64,000 nucleotides of DNA from Abditibacteriaceae bacterium (GCA_019239895.1 JAFAZH010000003.1:31698-95697); one strand, 5' to 3'. Numbered from the stretch's first letter, positions 24,896 through 34,335 are shown. The notes: a model not told the origin generated them from the letters alone. Numbers and translations are program-made.

Positions 24896-25780
24896 ATGTC
24901 CTTTTTTCGTGCGATGGCGGGTCTGGTGCTTGTGGCGAGCGGCGCGTTTTCTAGGGCGCGGCTGGTGGCGCAGGGGCCGCTGTCCGCCGCTTCGCGTCCA
25001 CCCGCAAAAAGCACCGGCTTGCACCCCCTGGTGGATATAGAGGCCAATTACCTGATGGGGGCTTACGCGGGGGGCAAATGGCTCAATGGCAAGACCGTCG
25101 CTCCACAGTTGCATGGTCAGGAAACGTATCGGCTCTATAGCCTCACGCGCCAGTTGGGGAGCGGGCAGGGCAGTCAGCCGGAATCCTTTGATGCGCCCTG
25201 TCCCGATACCTATATGGTCAAGTTCCCGCCAGCGTCCGACCGTGCCACCTCTGGCCGTGCCACCTTTGCCCTGGCCGCGCCGTGGAATGCGCTGCCGCGT
25301 GTGCCCCAAGTCTTAAACAACAGACTGGCCATCTATCGCCAGGCTGTGCGGCAAGTGTTGCGGCAGCATGGTCTGTCCCACTCGCCCGTGCAGATTCAGC
25401 AAATCTTACGCGTTGATCTGGACGGCGATGGCACCCCGGAAGTGCTGATTAGCGCGACCCGCTATTATCATTATCCCCATAGTGCTGCGCCGCACGCTAT
25501 CACCCCCGATGCGCGGGCAGGTGATTACTCTTTCGTTTTAATGCGCAAGGTTGTGGCCGGTAAAGTCCACACCACGCTGCTGGAAGGCGAGTTCTATCCC
25601 ACCGCCAAAAAGTTCAATGCGCCCAACGAGTTCACCTTGAAAGGTGTGTTGGATGTGGATGGTGATGGCAAAATGGAAGTGCTGGTGTCGGGCCGCTATT
25701 ACGAAGGCGATGAGACCACCATTTATCGGGCGCAGGGTGATAAGATGCAAGCTGTGCTAAATGAAGGATGTGGAGCCTGA
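24896..25780 (+). CDS. exported FG-GAP/VCBS-like repeat protein
   Basis: 294 residues from ATG 24896, with CAGGAGCG upstream. The leader is MSFFRAMAGLVLVASGAFS. Two calcium-binding FG-GAP-type motifs, RVDLDGDGTPEVLISATRYY and LDVDGDGKMEVLVSGRYYEG, lie in the C-terminal half. No catalytic residues recognised. Probably periplasmic or outside the cell. Confidence 0.65.
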   Translation: MSFFRAMAGLVLVASGAFSRARLVAQGPLSAASRPPAKSTGLHPLVDIEANYLMGAYAGGKWLNGKTVAPQLHGQETYRLYSLTRQLGSGQGSQPESFDAPCPDTYMVKFPPASDRATSGRATFALAAPWNALPRVPQVLNNRLAIYRQAVRQVLRQHGLSHSPVQIQQILRVDLDGDGTPEVLISATRYYHYPHSAAPHAITPDARAGDYSFVLMRKVVAGKVHTTLLEGEFYPTAKKFNAPNEFTLKGVLDVDGDGKMEVLVSGRYYEGDETTIYRAQGDKMQAVLNEGCGA

Positions 25781-25786
25781 GTATTG

Positions 25787-25879
25787 CGGATTGCAGATTT
25801 CAGATTGCGATTTTACTGACACCAAAGTCCAACTCTGTAGCCTGAGTTCGGTTTCCCTCTAATCCGCAATCCGCAATCG
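25787..25879. repeat. inverted-repeat element (TGCGGATTGCAGATT family)
   Basis: ATTGCGGATTGCAGATTTC and TAATCCGCAATCCGCAATCG arms surround about 55 bp. Confidence 0.6.
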
Positions 25880-25890
25880 AAAGGATGTTC

Positions 25891-26538
25891 ATGAGCCGAG
25901 AAGACGATTTACAACGCTGGGAAGAGGAATCTACGCCGTTAAGCCAGATGCGGGGCGTCCTGACTTTCGACTACAATAACCTCATGGTGCTGGTGCAGGC
26001 GGGGGTGGCTGATGTGGCGGCGGTCCTCGCTGATTTACGTGGTGGTCATGTCGTGGCCGAACCGACGGAAGTGCAGCTTGAGGCGAGCCGTCGTCCCTGT
26101 CTCGTCTTTCGATTGAAGGGGCACGTCTGGAGTTATGTCTTTGAGCGGTATCAATCCCGTAGCCCGTTTGGAGAAAGCGAGGCTCAGGGTTTATCCGCCA
26201 GCTTGCAGACGAAGGCGCTTTCCTATGGAGTCAGCGATGTGGCGGATGCCCTGGGCTATGCGCTCTTTGAGAAGGGTGAGTTAATCGAGCAGATGGAGAC
26301 TGATGAGGGCTTCGAGATTAGCTCTTTTGCCTCACAGACTCACGCGCTGACGGGGGACGACCTGGGCGAGTTAGATGTGCAAGAATGGGTGCATCAATTC
26401 TTCAAAGACCTGGATGCATTAGAGCCGGGGATGCGCTTTATGCCGCTCCATGCCAGGGACACAGCGGCCTCCATGAGTGATGCTTTTGGTGCCCTGGTGG
26501 ATGACCTGGACGGCTGGACTTATGTGCTGGTCGACTGA
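25891..26538 (+). CDS. hypothetical protein
   Basis: 215 residues, taking the second Met (MSREDDLQRWEEESTPL); GAAAGGATG serves as ribosome site. An acidic soluble protein with DVQEWVHQFFKDLDALEPGM and DDLDGWTYVLVD near the end. No family recognised. It stands alone between a repeat and the GH81 gene. Confidence 0.55.
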   Translation: MSREDDLQRWEEESTPLSQMRGVLTFDYNNLMVLVQAGVADVAAVLADLRGGHVVAEPTEVQLEASRRPCLVFRLKGHVWSYVFERYQSRSPFGESEAQGLSASLQTKALSYGVSDVADALGYALFEKGELIEQMETDEGFEISSFASQTHALTGDDLGELDVQEWVHQFFKDLDALEPGMRFMPLHARDTAASMSDAFGALVDDLDGWTYVLVD

Positions 26539-26619
26539 GGCGATCTAACATTCTGTTGTGCTTTAGACTCAGAGTCTGTCATATCGGATTTCATGATGAT
26601 GGTAAGTGCGATACAATGA

Positions 26620-28953
26620 ATGGCACCTATGCACATCCGCCTGTTAGTAATAATTGTATTTTCTTCGCTGCTGAAGCTGCCTGTCATGCCGTTACCCCCG
26701 GCGCATGCCGAGGTCGTGCCGGTGGGACTGGGCAGCTATACCAACAGCTTGCCCGTTGGGGCTAAGGATCCAGCGTCACCGGGCGATAAGACCGATGGCG
26801 TCGCGCCGCCGCTACCAACGAGCGATTGGTGGAGTTCGTTGCTGTGGACGCCCTTTTCCGAGCCGCAGTTTCCACATCCCCTCGCAGTGCGTGCCCTCGC
26901 TGCCGGGTTACAGATTTATTATCCGGGCGATCATATCGCCGTGAGTAAAACCGGCATTGTCGCAGGGCTGGCCGGTGGCGGGCAGGATTTTGTCTTAGGT
27001 CATTCTCATCAGGCACAATTCCCCAAGGCACGCTTGAAACACTTCAGCGATTGGTTTGTCACCACGGCCTTTGCCGCTGGCGGTAATCGCCTGGATGTAA
27101 CTTATGGTCATGGCAGCCCGTTTGTCTATGCGCTCTATGCCGGTGGCGAAGCCCGCCTGACTTTTGCCACTGCGCCCACGGTGTGGAGTGGCAACGAGCA
27201 AGCAGCCGTTCTGGGCATCAGTAGCGTTGGGCACCATTATGGCCTGTTTGGGCCAACGGGCGCGTCGTGGGAGGGGCTGGGCACCACGACGCTGACCTGC
27301 CACATGGCGGGCAAGAATTATTTCTCAGTGGCCTTGTTGCCCGATAATACGCCACAGACTTTGGCCATCTTCCAACGCTATGCTTATGCCCATGTCGTGG
27401 ATACCAGAGTAGGCTGGAAATTTGACGCAGCCCAAAGTGTAGTCACTACCGCCTACTATTTTACGACCAAAGCTTATGAAGGCCAGGAGACGAATACCCT
27501 TTTTGCACTTTACCCCCATCAGTGGCGCTACCGGGTGCCGCGCCCCAATGTGCTGCCGAACGCTGGATACGATTCGGTGCGCGGCCGTATGAGGTTGCAG
27601 CAGGGCAATCAGTTCACGACCATGCAATCATTTCCCGGTGTGCTACCCGCGCTCCCGGATGCTATCGCATCGAATGCAGTAGCACCAAATACAGTTTCAA
27701 AGGGTGCAGGTAGCTATGACCAAGCGGTGCTGCGGCAATATGTGGAGGAAGCCGCAAATGCCAAAGCGTCTCCTTATAAAGACACTTACTGGGAAGGCAA
27801 ATATCTCGGCCAATTGGCCTCGTTAGTGCCCATCGCCGAGCAGTGTGGCGATACGGCAGCGGCCAATCGGCTGTTGGATGAACTTAAGGCACGCTTGCAA
27901 TATTGGTTCACCGCCGAAACTGCCAACGGGGGCGGGGCGAAGCGAAATCTGTTCTATTACAACCGCACCTGGGGCACGCTCATTGGCTATCCGGCCAGCT
28001 ATGGCAGTGATACCGAGCTTAACGACCATCATTTTCACTACGGCTACTTTCTGCAAGCGGCGGCGGAGGTCGCCCGCCATGACCCCACCTGGGCCGATGA
28101 TGCCCACTGGGGCGGCATGGTGAAGCTGCTGGTGCGCGACATTGCCTCCTTTGACCGTAACGATCCGATGTTTCCGTTGCTGCGCTACTTCGACCCCTAC
28201 GCGGGCCATTCCTGGGCATCGGGCACCGCCAAATTCGGCGATGGCAACAACCAGGAATCGTCTTCGGAAGCCATGAACGCCTGGACGGGCCTGATTCTCT
28301 GGGGTGCTGCCACAGGTGATACCAAATTGCGCGACTTAGGCATCTATCTATATACCACCGAGATGAATGCCATTAACGAATACTGGTTCGATGTGCATGG
28401 CGAGAACCATCCCAAAGACTATGCGGCAACCGAAGTCGCCATGATCTGGGGTGGCAAAAGTGTGAATGAGACATGGTTCAGCGGTGCCCCGGTGCCCATC
28501 CACGCTATCAACTGGATGCCTTTTCATGGCGGCTCCCTCTATCTGGGCGACTACCCGAATTATGTCCGCCGGAACTATGCGGCGCTAAAAGCCGAAAATG
28601 GTGGCGAAGCTTGGCACCAGTGGGCCGACCTGGTGTGGATGTATGAAGCCCTCGCTGACCCGGCGGATGCCCTGCGCCAATTCAACGCGCACCTCCCCAA
28701 CTTGCCAATTGAGGCGGGCAACTCCAAAGCCAATCTCTACCACTGGCTTTATAATCTGGATGCACTGGGTCAGGTGGATGCCACCGTCCGGGCCGATTAT
28801 CCAGTTTACGCCGTGTCCCAAAAAGCGGGGCGGCGGCATTATGTGGTCTATAACATGGACGCCGCGCCGCGCACCGTGACCTTCTCCGATGGCACAAAAC
28901 TGGCTGCCAAACCGCATGATTGGACGCTGAAGATTGAGGGTGGTAAACCGTGA
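26620..28953 (+). CDS. secreted endo-1,3-beta-glucanase, GH81
   Basis: 777 residues with a leader RLLVIIVFSSLLKLPV ending at AHA. LPTSDWWSSLLWTPF opens the N-terminal beta domain. The catalytic region holds TELNDHHFHYGYFLQAAAEV, FDPYAGHSWASGTAKFGDGN and NQESSSEAMNAWTGLILWG, the GH81 signature in which an acidic residue near DGNNQESSSEA acts in an inverting mechanism. Length fits the family. It would cleave laminarin or fungal beta-1,3-glucan outside the cell, in line with the other secreted hydrolases here. Confidence 0.92.
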   Translation: MAPMHIRLLVIIVFSSLLKLPVMPLPPAHAEVVPVGLGSYTNSLPVGAKDPASPGDKTDGVAPPLPTSDWWSSLLWTPFSEPQFPHPLAVRALAAGLQIYYPGDHIAVSKTGIVAGLAGGGQDFVLGHSHQAQFPKARLKHFSDWFVTTAFAAGGNRLDVTYGHGSPFVYALYAGGEARLTFATAPTVWSGNEQAAVLGISSVGHHYGLFGPTGASWEGLGTTTLTCHMAGKNYFSVALLPDNTPQTLAIFQRYAYAHVVDTRVGWKFDAAQSVVTTAYYFTTKAYEGQETNTLFALYPHQWRYRVPRPNVLPNAGYDSVRGRMRLQQGNQFTTMQSFPGVLPALPDAIASNAVAPNTVSKGAGSYDQAVLRQYVEEAANAKASPYKDTYWEGKYLGQLASLVPIAEQCGDTAAANRLLDELKARLQYWFTAETANGGGAKRNLFYYNRTWGTLIGYPASYGSDTELNDHHFHYGYFLQAAAEVARHDPTWADDAHWGGMVKLLVRDIASFDRNDPMFPLLRYFDPYAGHSWASGTAKFGDGNNQESSSEAMNAWTGLILWGAATGDTKLRDLGIYLYTTEMNAINEYWFDVHGENHPKDYAATEVAMIWGGKSVNETWFSGAPVPIHAINWMPFHGGSLYLGDYPNYVRRNYAALKAENGGEAWHQWADLVWMYEALADPADALRQFNAHLPNLPIEAGNSKANLYHWLYNLDALGQVDATVRADYPVYAVSQKAGRRHYVVYNMDAAPRTVTFSDGTKLAAKPHDWTLKIEGGKP

Positions 28954-28961
28954 TGCTGAGT

Positions 28962-29110
28962 TTGGCCCTCACCCCCGGCCCCTCTCCCACGCTGCGGGCC
29001 AGGGGAGCACAAAGGACTACTGGCTCGTTGATTCTATTGCGTTATGTGAGGCATTATCCTGTGACCTCCCCTCGCCCGCAGCGTGGGAGAGGGGCCGGGG
29101 GTGAGGGCCA
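28962..29110. repeat. inverted-repeat element (GGCCCTCACCCCCGGCCCC family), copy 1
   Basis: Long arms GGCCCTCACCCCCGGCCCCT then CTCCCACGCTGCGG and their complement. Same family as 48590-48740 and, in part, 54421-54470 and 31740-31793. Confidence 0.75.
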
Positions 29111-29116
29111 CAAACT

Positions 29117-29455
29117 ATGGGCAAAGTAGATGTGATTATAGACCTCATCGAGCCAGTCGCTTCCGAGTTGGAAGCGCAGTGGCGAGCGCGTCTTGGGCAT
29201 CGCTACACTCTGTGGGGCAGCACAACGCCGGGCCAAACCGAGCAGCCAGCAATCCAGGCCAAGGTGCTCTCATTCTGCCTTTCTCGTTATACTCTTGATG
29301 CGGATTTAGAAGGCGCACGCTCAGTAGTTGAAGAACACCTGCTGCCACCAGATTTCGAGTGGCCCACCGGTCGTCCGCTCCGCTCCCGCGCCCGGATTCG
29401 TGAGCTGTTGCGGCATATCGAAGCGGGTAATCAAGCTCCATCGAGTAAGCTTTAA
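29117..29455 (+). CDS. hypothetical protein
   Basis: 112 residues, MGKVDVIIDLIEPVASELEA. Small soluble alpha/beta protein, no family recognised. The start lies 7 bp after a repeat arm; the stop is 2 bp before the LysE start, so the two may be co-transcribed. Confidence 0.55.
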   Translation: MGKVDVIIDLIEPVASELEAQWRARLGHRYTLWGSTTPGQTEQPAIQAKVLSFCLSRYTLDADLEGARSVVEEHLLPPDFEWPTGRPLRSRARIRELLRHIEAGNQAPSSKL

Positions 29456-29457
29456 AT

Positions 29458-30090
29458 ATGCATTTATCTTATTTAGCCGAATTTCTCGCCATCGCCGGGG
29501 TGCATCTCTTGGCGGTGGCCAGCCCCGGCCCCGACTTCGCTATGGTGGTGCGCCAGAGCATCGCTTATGGCAGGCCCACCGCCCTGTGGACGAGTGTTGG
29601 TATCGGTCTGGGCATCCTCATGCATACCACTTATTCGTTATTGGGTATTGGTCTCTTGATCGCGCACTCGCTGGCTGCCTTCACCGTGGTGAAAATACTG
29701 GGCGCACTTTACCTGGCTTACATCGGTTATAAGTCGTTGCAGGCCAAAGCTCCTGAAGTCGTTACAGCCTCCCCGGAAGATATTCATATCCTGCCAACGA
29801 GCAAGCAGGCGTTGTGGACAGGGTTCCTGACCAACGCCCTCAACCCCAAGGCCACCCTCTTTTTCCTGGCGCTTTTCTCCGTTGTCATTAGCCCGGCGAC
29901 ACCAACGCTGATTAAAGCCGCTTACGGTCTCTGGATGGCGGTGATGACGGCGGTCTGGTTCTGCGGCGTTTCCCTCCTCTTTTCCCAACCCCGCGTGCGC
30001 CAGGCTTTTGGCCGTTTTGGGCACTGGGCGGAGCGCGTCATGGGTGCGGTGCTGATTGCCTTCGGCGTGCGTCTGGCTTTGGCTCGTTAG
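29458..30090 (+). CDS. LysE/RhtB family amino-acid exporter
   Basis: 210 residues with six hydrophobic segments. LAVASPGPDFAMVVRQSIAY is the LysE signature near the N-terminus (ASPGPD). LGALYLAYIGYKSL and the FLTNALNPKATLFFLALFSV block are also diagnostic. It is an inner-membrane exporter of amino acids or analogues; the substrate is unknown. It is followed by an inverted-repeat element. Confidence 0.92.
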   Translation: MHLSYLAEFLAIAGVHLLAVASPGPDFAMVVRQSIAYGRPTALWTSVGIGLGILMHTTYSLLGIGLLIAHSLAAFTVVKILGALYLAYIGYKSLQAKAPEVVTASPEDIHILPTSKQALWTGFLTNALNPKATLFFLALFSVVISPATPTLIKAAYGLWMAVMTAVWFCGVSLLFSQPRVRQAFGRFGHWAERVMGAVLIAFGVRLALAR

Positions 30091-30097
30091 CTTTTGA

Positions 30098-30322
30098 TTC
30101 ACCACAAAGACACGAAGGACACAAAGAAGAGGAGGGAAGAGGGGGCACCGCAGGTCGAGAAGCCCCACGGACCCGGAGCGTGAGCGACGGGCTATCGTAA
30201 TGTCTTCCTGACCTATTCCTCTAGCCCGTCGCTCACGCTCCGGATTCCATAGTTCCCCTTCTCCCACTCTCCCCTTCCCCTTTTTCTTCTTTGTGTCCTT
30301 CGTGTCTTTGTGGTGAATCAAA
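30098..30322. repeat. nested inverted-repeat element
   Basis: Outer arms ATTCACCACAAAGACACGAA and TTCGTGTCTTTGTGGTGAAT; inner arms CGGACCCGGAGCGTGAGCGA and TCGCTCACGCTCCGGATTCC, the latter shared with 21779-22072. Same nested arrangement as there but with a different outer element. Confidence 0.75.
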
Positions 30323-30440
30323 TTAAATTGATTCGCCGCGAATTCAACATCTTTTAAACCGACCCGCACAGGCGACAGTGAGCGGTTTATATTGTCTGTA
30401 GAGTGCGCTCCACAGCGTGCTAATAGCAGGCAATAAACCC

Positions 30441-31739
30441 ATGCAGAGGCTCACGGTTATGCATCAAGCTCATCCCCAACCCGTCACACTGTGGCAGGCC
30501 ACCAAAGCAGTGGTCAAGCAACTCTTGAACACCGATGTTCACGCTCTCAAAAGTGTGCCGTTCAGTGCCTATGGCGGAGCCGGGTGGGGCAGTGGGGGTG
30601 ATGCCCCGGGCCGCTTCTCCACTCTTTATGCAGCGCAACCCGGCGCGGCCTACGATTATCGCACGGCAGCGGGCAATCCCTTAGATAATGGTGTCGTAGC
30701 GGCGTGTGTGGATGCCATTGCCCAGGCGGTGGCCGATGCGCCGCCGGTTTTGCAGCAACGCGATGGCGATGCCTGGCAACCGGTGCCCACGCATCCTCTG
30801 CTTGACTTGCTCCGCTTGCCCAACGGCTTCTATGGTAGTTCGCACTTATGGGCCGCGACGGTGGCCGGAGAATGTGTGACGGGCAATGGCTTCTGGCGCT
30901 TGGTGTGGGATGATACTCACAGCCAGCCGGTGGAAATCTGGTGGGAGCCAAGCCTCACGCCGCGCTTTGATGCCGGTAACTTCATCACCGATTACCTGCT
31001 GCGCGTGGATGGGAAAGCTTACTCGTTGCAACGCGGTGAAGTGGTGCATTTTCGGCACGCCCTGCACCCGCGCAATCCGCGCCTGGGCTGGACACCGCTG
31101 GATACCGCCATGCGCCAGATCGCGGGCGACAACAGCGCAGCGACTTATCATGGGGCTTTGTTGCGTAACAGCGCCGTGGCGAGCCTGATGGTCAGCTTAA
31201 AAGAAGCCAACACCAGTATCACGCCCGACCAAATCAGCCAACTGATGCAGAACCTGGAGCGTAAAGTGACTGGCGAGGGTGCGGGCCGCATCGCTGGCTC
31301 TAACTTGCCCGTTGAGATCAGCAAGCTTGGCTATAGTCCCGAAGAACTGGCCCTCGATAAATTAGTGAACTACTATGAAGCGCGCATCTGCGCCGCGTTG
31401 CGGGTGCCGCCGATGGTGCTGGGCCTGGTCGGGGGCAACGAACACCGCACCTATAGCAACTACGGCGAGGCCATCCGCGATTTCTGGCAGCGCACCATTA
31501 AACCGATTCAAAACCGCCACGCGGCGGAGTTAGGCGCACAACTGCTGCCCCTGTTCCAACTTGACCCGGCGGAGTATCGCATTGTCTGGGATTACTCGCA
31601 GGTCGCGGCACTCCAAGAGGATGAACAGGAACTCTACACCCGCCTGGAAAATGCCTGTAGCGGCCCGTTCCTCACCCCCGATGAAGCGCGAGCGAGGTTG
31701 CATCTGGCCCCGGTGTCTGGTGGGAATGTAATGCGTTAG
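30441..31739 (+). CDS. HK97-family phage portal protein
   Basis: 432 residues from ATG 30441; starts at 30417 or 30459 are also possible. Portal features: GNPLDNGVVAACVDAIAQAV, TGNGFWRLVWD, VVHFRHALHPRNPRLGWTPL, AATYHGALLRNSAVASLMVS and a closing ARLHLAPVSGG. This protein forms the twelve-fold ring through which DNA enters the head. It is the first gene of a short head-module cluster; no terminase lies upstream. Confidence 0.9.
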   Translation: MQRLTVMHQAHPQPVTLWQATKAVVKQLLNTDVHALKSVPFSAYGGAGWGSGGDAPGRFSTLYAAQPGAAYDYRTAAGNPLDNGVVAACVDAIAQAVADAPPVLQQRDGDAWQPVPTHPLLDLLRLPNGFYGSSHLWAATVAGECVTGNGFWRLVWDDTHSQPVEIWWEPSLTPRFDAGNFITDYLLRVDGKAYSLQRGEVVHFRHALHPRNPRLGWTPLDTAMRQIAGDNSAATYHGALLRNSAVASLMVSLKEANTSITPDQISQLMQNLERKVTGEGAGRIAGSNLPVEISKLGYSPEELALDKLVNYYEARICAALRVPPMVLGLVGGNEHRTYSNYGEAIRDFWQRTIKPIQNRHAAELGAQLLPLFQLDPAEYRIVWDYSQVAALQEDEQELYTRLENACSGPFLTPDEARARLHLAPVSGGNVMR

Positions 31740-31793
31740 TGCCCTCACCCCCTCCCCTCTCCCAGTATTGGGAGAGGGGAGGGGGTGAGGGCC
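31740..31793. repeat. compact perfect hairpin between portal and protease genes
   Basis: GCCCTCACCCCCTCCCCTCT and its complement with only a few bases of loop (CAGTATTGG). Directly follows the portal stop codon. It could act as terminator or processing site, though no U-tract follows. Confidence 0.7.
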
Positions 31794-31808
31794 AAAAGGA
31801 GATCAATT

Positions 31809-32828
31809 ATGCAATCAAATTCTACACATCAAATAGACCCCCTCCCAACCTCCCCCTTGCTAAGGGGGAGGAGCCAGGGTGATCCACAACACGATGCTCT
31901 CGTATCCTTCGGCAGCCACATCAAGGCGTTGGAGCAGCGGGGCGATGAAGTGACAGTTGGCGGGCATGGCATTGTCTGGGGTTCGCCCTCTCAGCGCGAC
32001 CTGGTGGGCGATTGGTTTACACCGGAAACCTACCTGGGCGCGCAACGCGGCGCAGGCGTGGATACCATGCTGCATCACGGCATTCCGCTCAAGGCGGAAC
32101 TGGCGGCCTATGCCGATGTGCTGTTGCCTCCGGTGGTCAAGACGGCGACAGATGAGCATGGTCTTCTGGTGGCGACTGTGCTCGATTTGCGCAATGCGTA
32201 TCAACGCAAGATTTACGAGATGGTTGAGGCCGATTTGCTGTCGTGGTCGAGTGGTGCGCCACCGCATGGCGTGCGACGTAAGGACAACGCTAAAAGCGGC
32301 GAGATTACACGGTGGCTGATTGCGGAATTCTCTTATACCCCCACGCCCTGCGAGCCGCGCCTGACCGAAGTGCTGCCGCTAAAAGCTTTATTGAATGAAG
32401 CTGGCATCAGCCCCCATAGCAACCTGGCCGGGGAGACTTTAGCAATTTTGAAGGATGGCTCGCGTGCCGGGCTAACCTTTCGAGATCATGCCTTAGCGGT
32501 GCGTGCCGCCGTTGAGGGCTTTGGAGAGCGGTTCTTCGACTGGTTCGATGACCGCGCCTCCAGTCGTAAAGCGGGTCGTGTTTTTAGTGCCGACAATTGG
32601 CAACGGTTGGATGAACTCTGCACCAGCTTAGGGAGCGTGCAGCTTGCTATGCGCGCCCTGCTGGACGAGCACCAGCCGACTCAAAACTACACTCGCTCGT
32701 CGCAACCGCCAAACGAAGCTGATGCATTATCACACTTGCAATCCAGCCCCTCCATCGAAGCCGAAATCCTCCAGGCGCAGCTTCGTTTCGCGGAGTTCAA
32801 ATTAAAAGTGCTGAGTGCTGAGTTATGA
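31809..32828 (+). CDS. prohead protease-like protein (HK97 type)
   Basis: 339 residues from ATG 31809. Residues about 10-24 (PLPTSPLLRGRSQG) are translated from a repeat arm. The protease domain then shows ERGDEVTVGGHGIVWG-like strands, TMLHHGIPL with the candidate catalytic His, and ADLLSWSSGAPPHGVRR with the candidate Ser, as in serine proteases of the HK97 prohead family. A C-terminal helical tail resembles a scaffold segment. It lies between portal and capsid genes, the canonical position. Confidence 0.78.
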   Translation: MQSNSTHQIDPLPTSPLLRGRSQGDPQHDALVSFGSHIKALEQRGDEVTVGGHGIVWGSPSQRDLVGDWFTPETYLGAQRGAGVDTMLHHGIPLKAELAAYADVLLPPVVKTATDEHGLLVATVLDLRNAYQRKIYEMVEADLLSWSSGAPPHGVRRKDNAKSGEITRWLIAEFSYTPTPCEPRLTEVLPLKALLNEAGISPHSNLAGETLAILKDGSRAGLTFRDHALAVRAAVEGFGERFFDWFDDRASSRKAGRVFSADNWQRLDELCTSLGSVQLAMRALLDEHQPTQNYTRSSQPPNEADALSHLQSSPSIEAEILQAQLRFAEFKLKVLSAEL

Positions 32829-32915
32829 GTGCTGAGTGAGGCAACCAAAGGGCTACCATGCACTTATCCTTTGGGCTTCCTACTCAGCACTCATAACTCA
32901 GCACTCAGCACTGAA
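32811..32915. repeat. inverted-repeat element between protease and capsid genes
   Basis: AGTGCTGAGTTATGAGTGCT and CTCAGCACTCATAACTCAGC arms; the left arm encodes the last residues of the protease gene (VLSAEL). Distinct in sequence from the neighbouring elements. Confidence 0.7.
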
Positions 32916-32929
32916 TAAAGGAGACTACA

Positions 32930-34198
32930 ATGGCAACGATTCAAGAAATGCAAAAAGAGCTGGCCCACAAGCGGGCCGAACATGCCCAACGTTTTGAAGC
33001 GATTAAAAGTGCGCCCGACCACCAGAAGCACGGGCTATTAGAAGAGATCAACCGGGCCGAGGCCGAGTTGCAGACGCTACACGATAAGGTCGTAGAAGCC
33101 CAGGCCCTGTCCGAAATGGAGCGGCGCAATCGGCAGGAACTGAAAACCTTGCGCCACCCCGTGCCCACCGTGCCGTTTGCTGCGAACGGGCAAGCTGTGG
33201 GATTCCAGGCGAGCCAGGGTATCAAGAGCCTGGGCGAGCAACTCATCGAGCGCACGGAGTTGCAGCGGTTTCAAGAGACCACCGGGCAAAAGGCCATCGC
33301 CCTCGACTTCCCGTTCCAGTCAGTGCGCGAATGGAAAGCGACGCTGGCGGAAGGCACTCTCACTGGCTATGAACGGGTGCCCTCGGTCGTCGTTCTGGGC
33401 GAGCAGATGCCGCACGTTGCCGACTTGCTGGCACAGGGCGAAACGACGCAGCCCACCGTGCGCTACATCCGTGAGAACTCGTATACGAATGCGGCCACGG
33501 CAATAGCCGAAGGCGCGCAGAAACCGGAAGCGACTTTCGACCTCGTGGAAGCCGACGCCCCGGTGCGTAAGATCGCGGTGGTGGCGCGGGTCTCGGACGA
33601 AATGTTTGCCGACTTCCCCGCCGTGCGCGATTACGTTAATGAGCGGCTGCCTTTTATGGTCGAGCAAGCTGAAGACGCGGCCCTGCTCAATGGCAATGGC
33701 ACGGCTCCCAATCTGCGCGGCATTTTGCAGACCCTCGGCATCCTGTCGGGCGGCGCACTCAACCAGGGCGCGGACACTTTGACCGATCCGATTCCGCACC
33801 CTATTCTGCGCGCCATGACGCAGGTTCAATCCGCTTCGTTCTTCGAGCCAACTGGCCTCGTGATGAATCCCGTGGACTGGCAGAATGTGCGGCTGATGCG
33901 CACGGGGGATGGGGGTTCCAGCCAGGGTCTCTATATCTGGGGCAACCCCTCGGAAAAAGGCCCCGGCACCATCTGGGGCTTGCCAGTGGTCTCCACTACG
34001 ACCATCGCCGCCAAGACTGTCCTGGTCGGTGCCTTCCGCTTAGGCGCGCAAATCTTCCGGCGTCAGGGCATCACCCTGGATATGACCAATGCCGATGGCA
34101 ACGACTTCCAGTTCAATCGCATTGCCATCAGGTGCGAGACAAGATTGGCTCTATGTGTCTACAGACCCACTGCCTTTGGCAAAGTGGTTCTCCAGTAG
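32930..34198 (+). CDS. HK97-fold major capsid protein
   Basis: 422 residues preceded by AAAGGAG. An N-terminal coiled coil of about 80 residues (ELAHKRAEHAQRFEAIKSAP) is the delta/scaffold domain. The capsid core then shows VRYIRENSYTNAATAIAEGA, KPEATFDLVEADAPVRKIAV, ARVSDEMFADFPAVRDYVNE and GNGTAPNLRGILQTLG, all of the phage_capsid family. The end, CVYRPTAFGKVVLQ, is normal for the fold. It would self-assemble into an icosahedral shell. Confidence 0.95.
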   Translation: MATIQEMQKELAHKRAEHAQRFEAIKSAPDHQKHGLLEEINRAEAELQTLHDKVVEAQALSEMERRNRQELKTLRHPVPTVPFAANGQAVGFQASQGIKSLGEQLIERTELQRFQETTGQKAIALDFPFQSVREWKATLAEGTLTGYERVPSVVVLGEQMPHVADLLAQGETTQPTVRYIRENSYTNAATAIAEGAQKPEATFDLVEADAPVRKIAVVARVSDEMFADFPAVRDYVNERLPFMVEQAEDAALLNGNGTAPNLRGILQTLGILSGGALNQGADTLTDPIPHPILRAMTQVQSASFFEPTGLVMNPVDWQNVRLMRTGDGGSSQGLYIWGNPSEKGPGTIWGLPVVSTTTIAAKTVLVGAFRLGAQIFRRQGITLDMTNADGNDFQFNRIAIRCETRLALCVYRPTAFGKVVLQ

Positions 34199-34325
34199 CT
34201 GGTGGTCGGTAGTCAGTTGTCGGTAGTCAGTTGTCGGTAGTCGGTATGGAAACCGGACTCCAACTAAGTCCTTTTGGTCTGGCCTTCTTCACCGACTACC
34301 GGCAACCGCCCACCGACTACCGAAA
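34199..34325. repeat. inverted-repeat element between capsid and connector genes
   Basis: GGTCGGTAGTCAGTTGTCGG on the left is repeated and is complementary to ACCGACTACCGGCAACCGCC / CACCGACTACCG on the right. Begins directly after the capsid stop. Confidence 0.7.
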
Positions 34326-34335
34326 AGGAGTTCTC

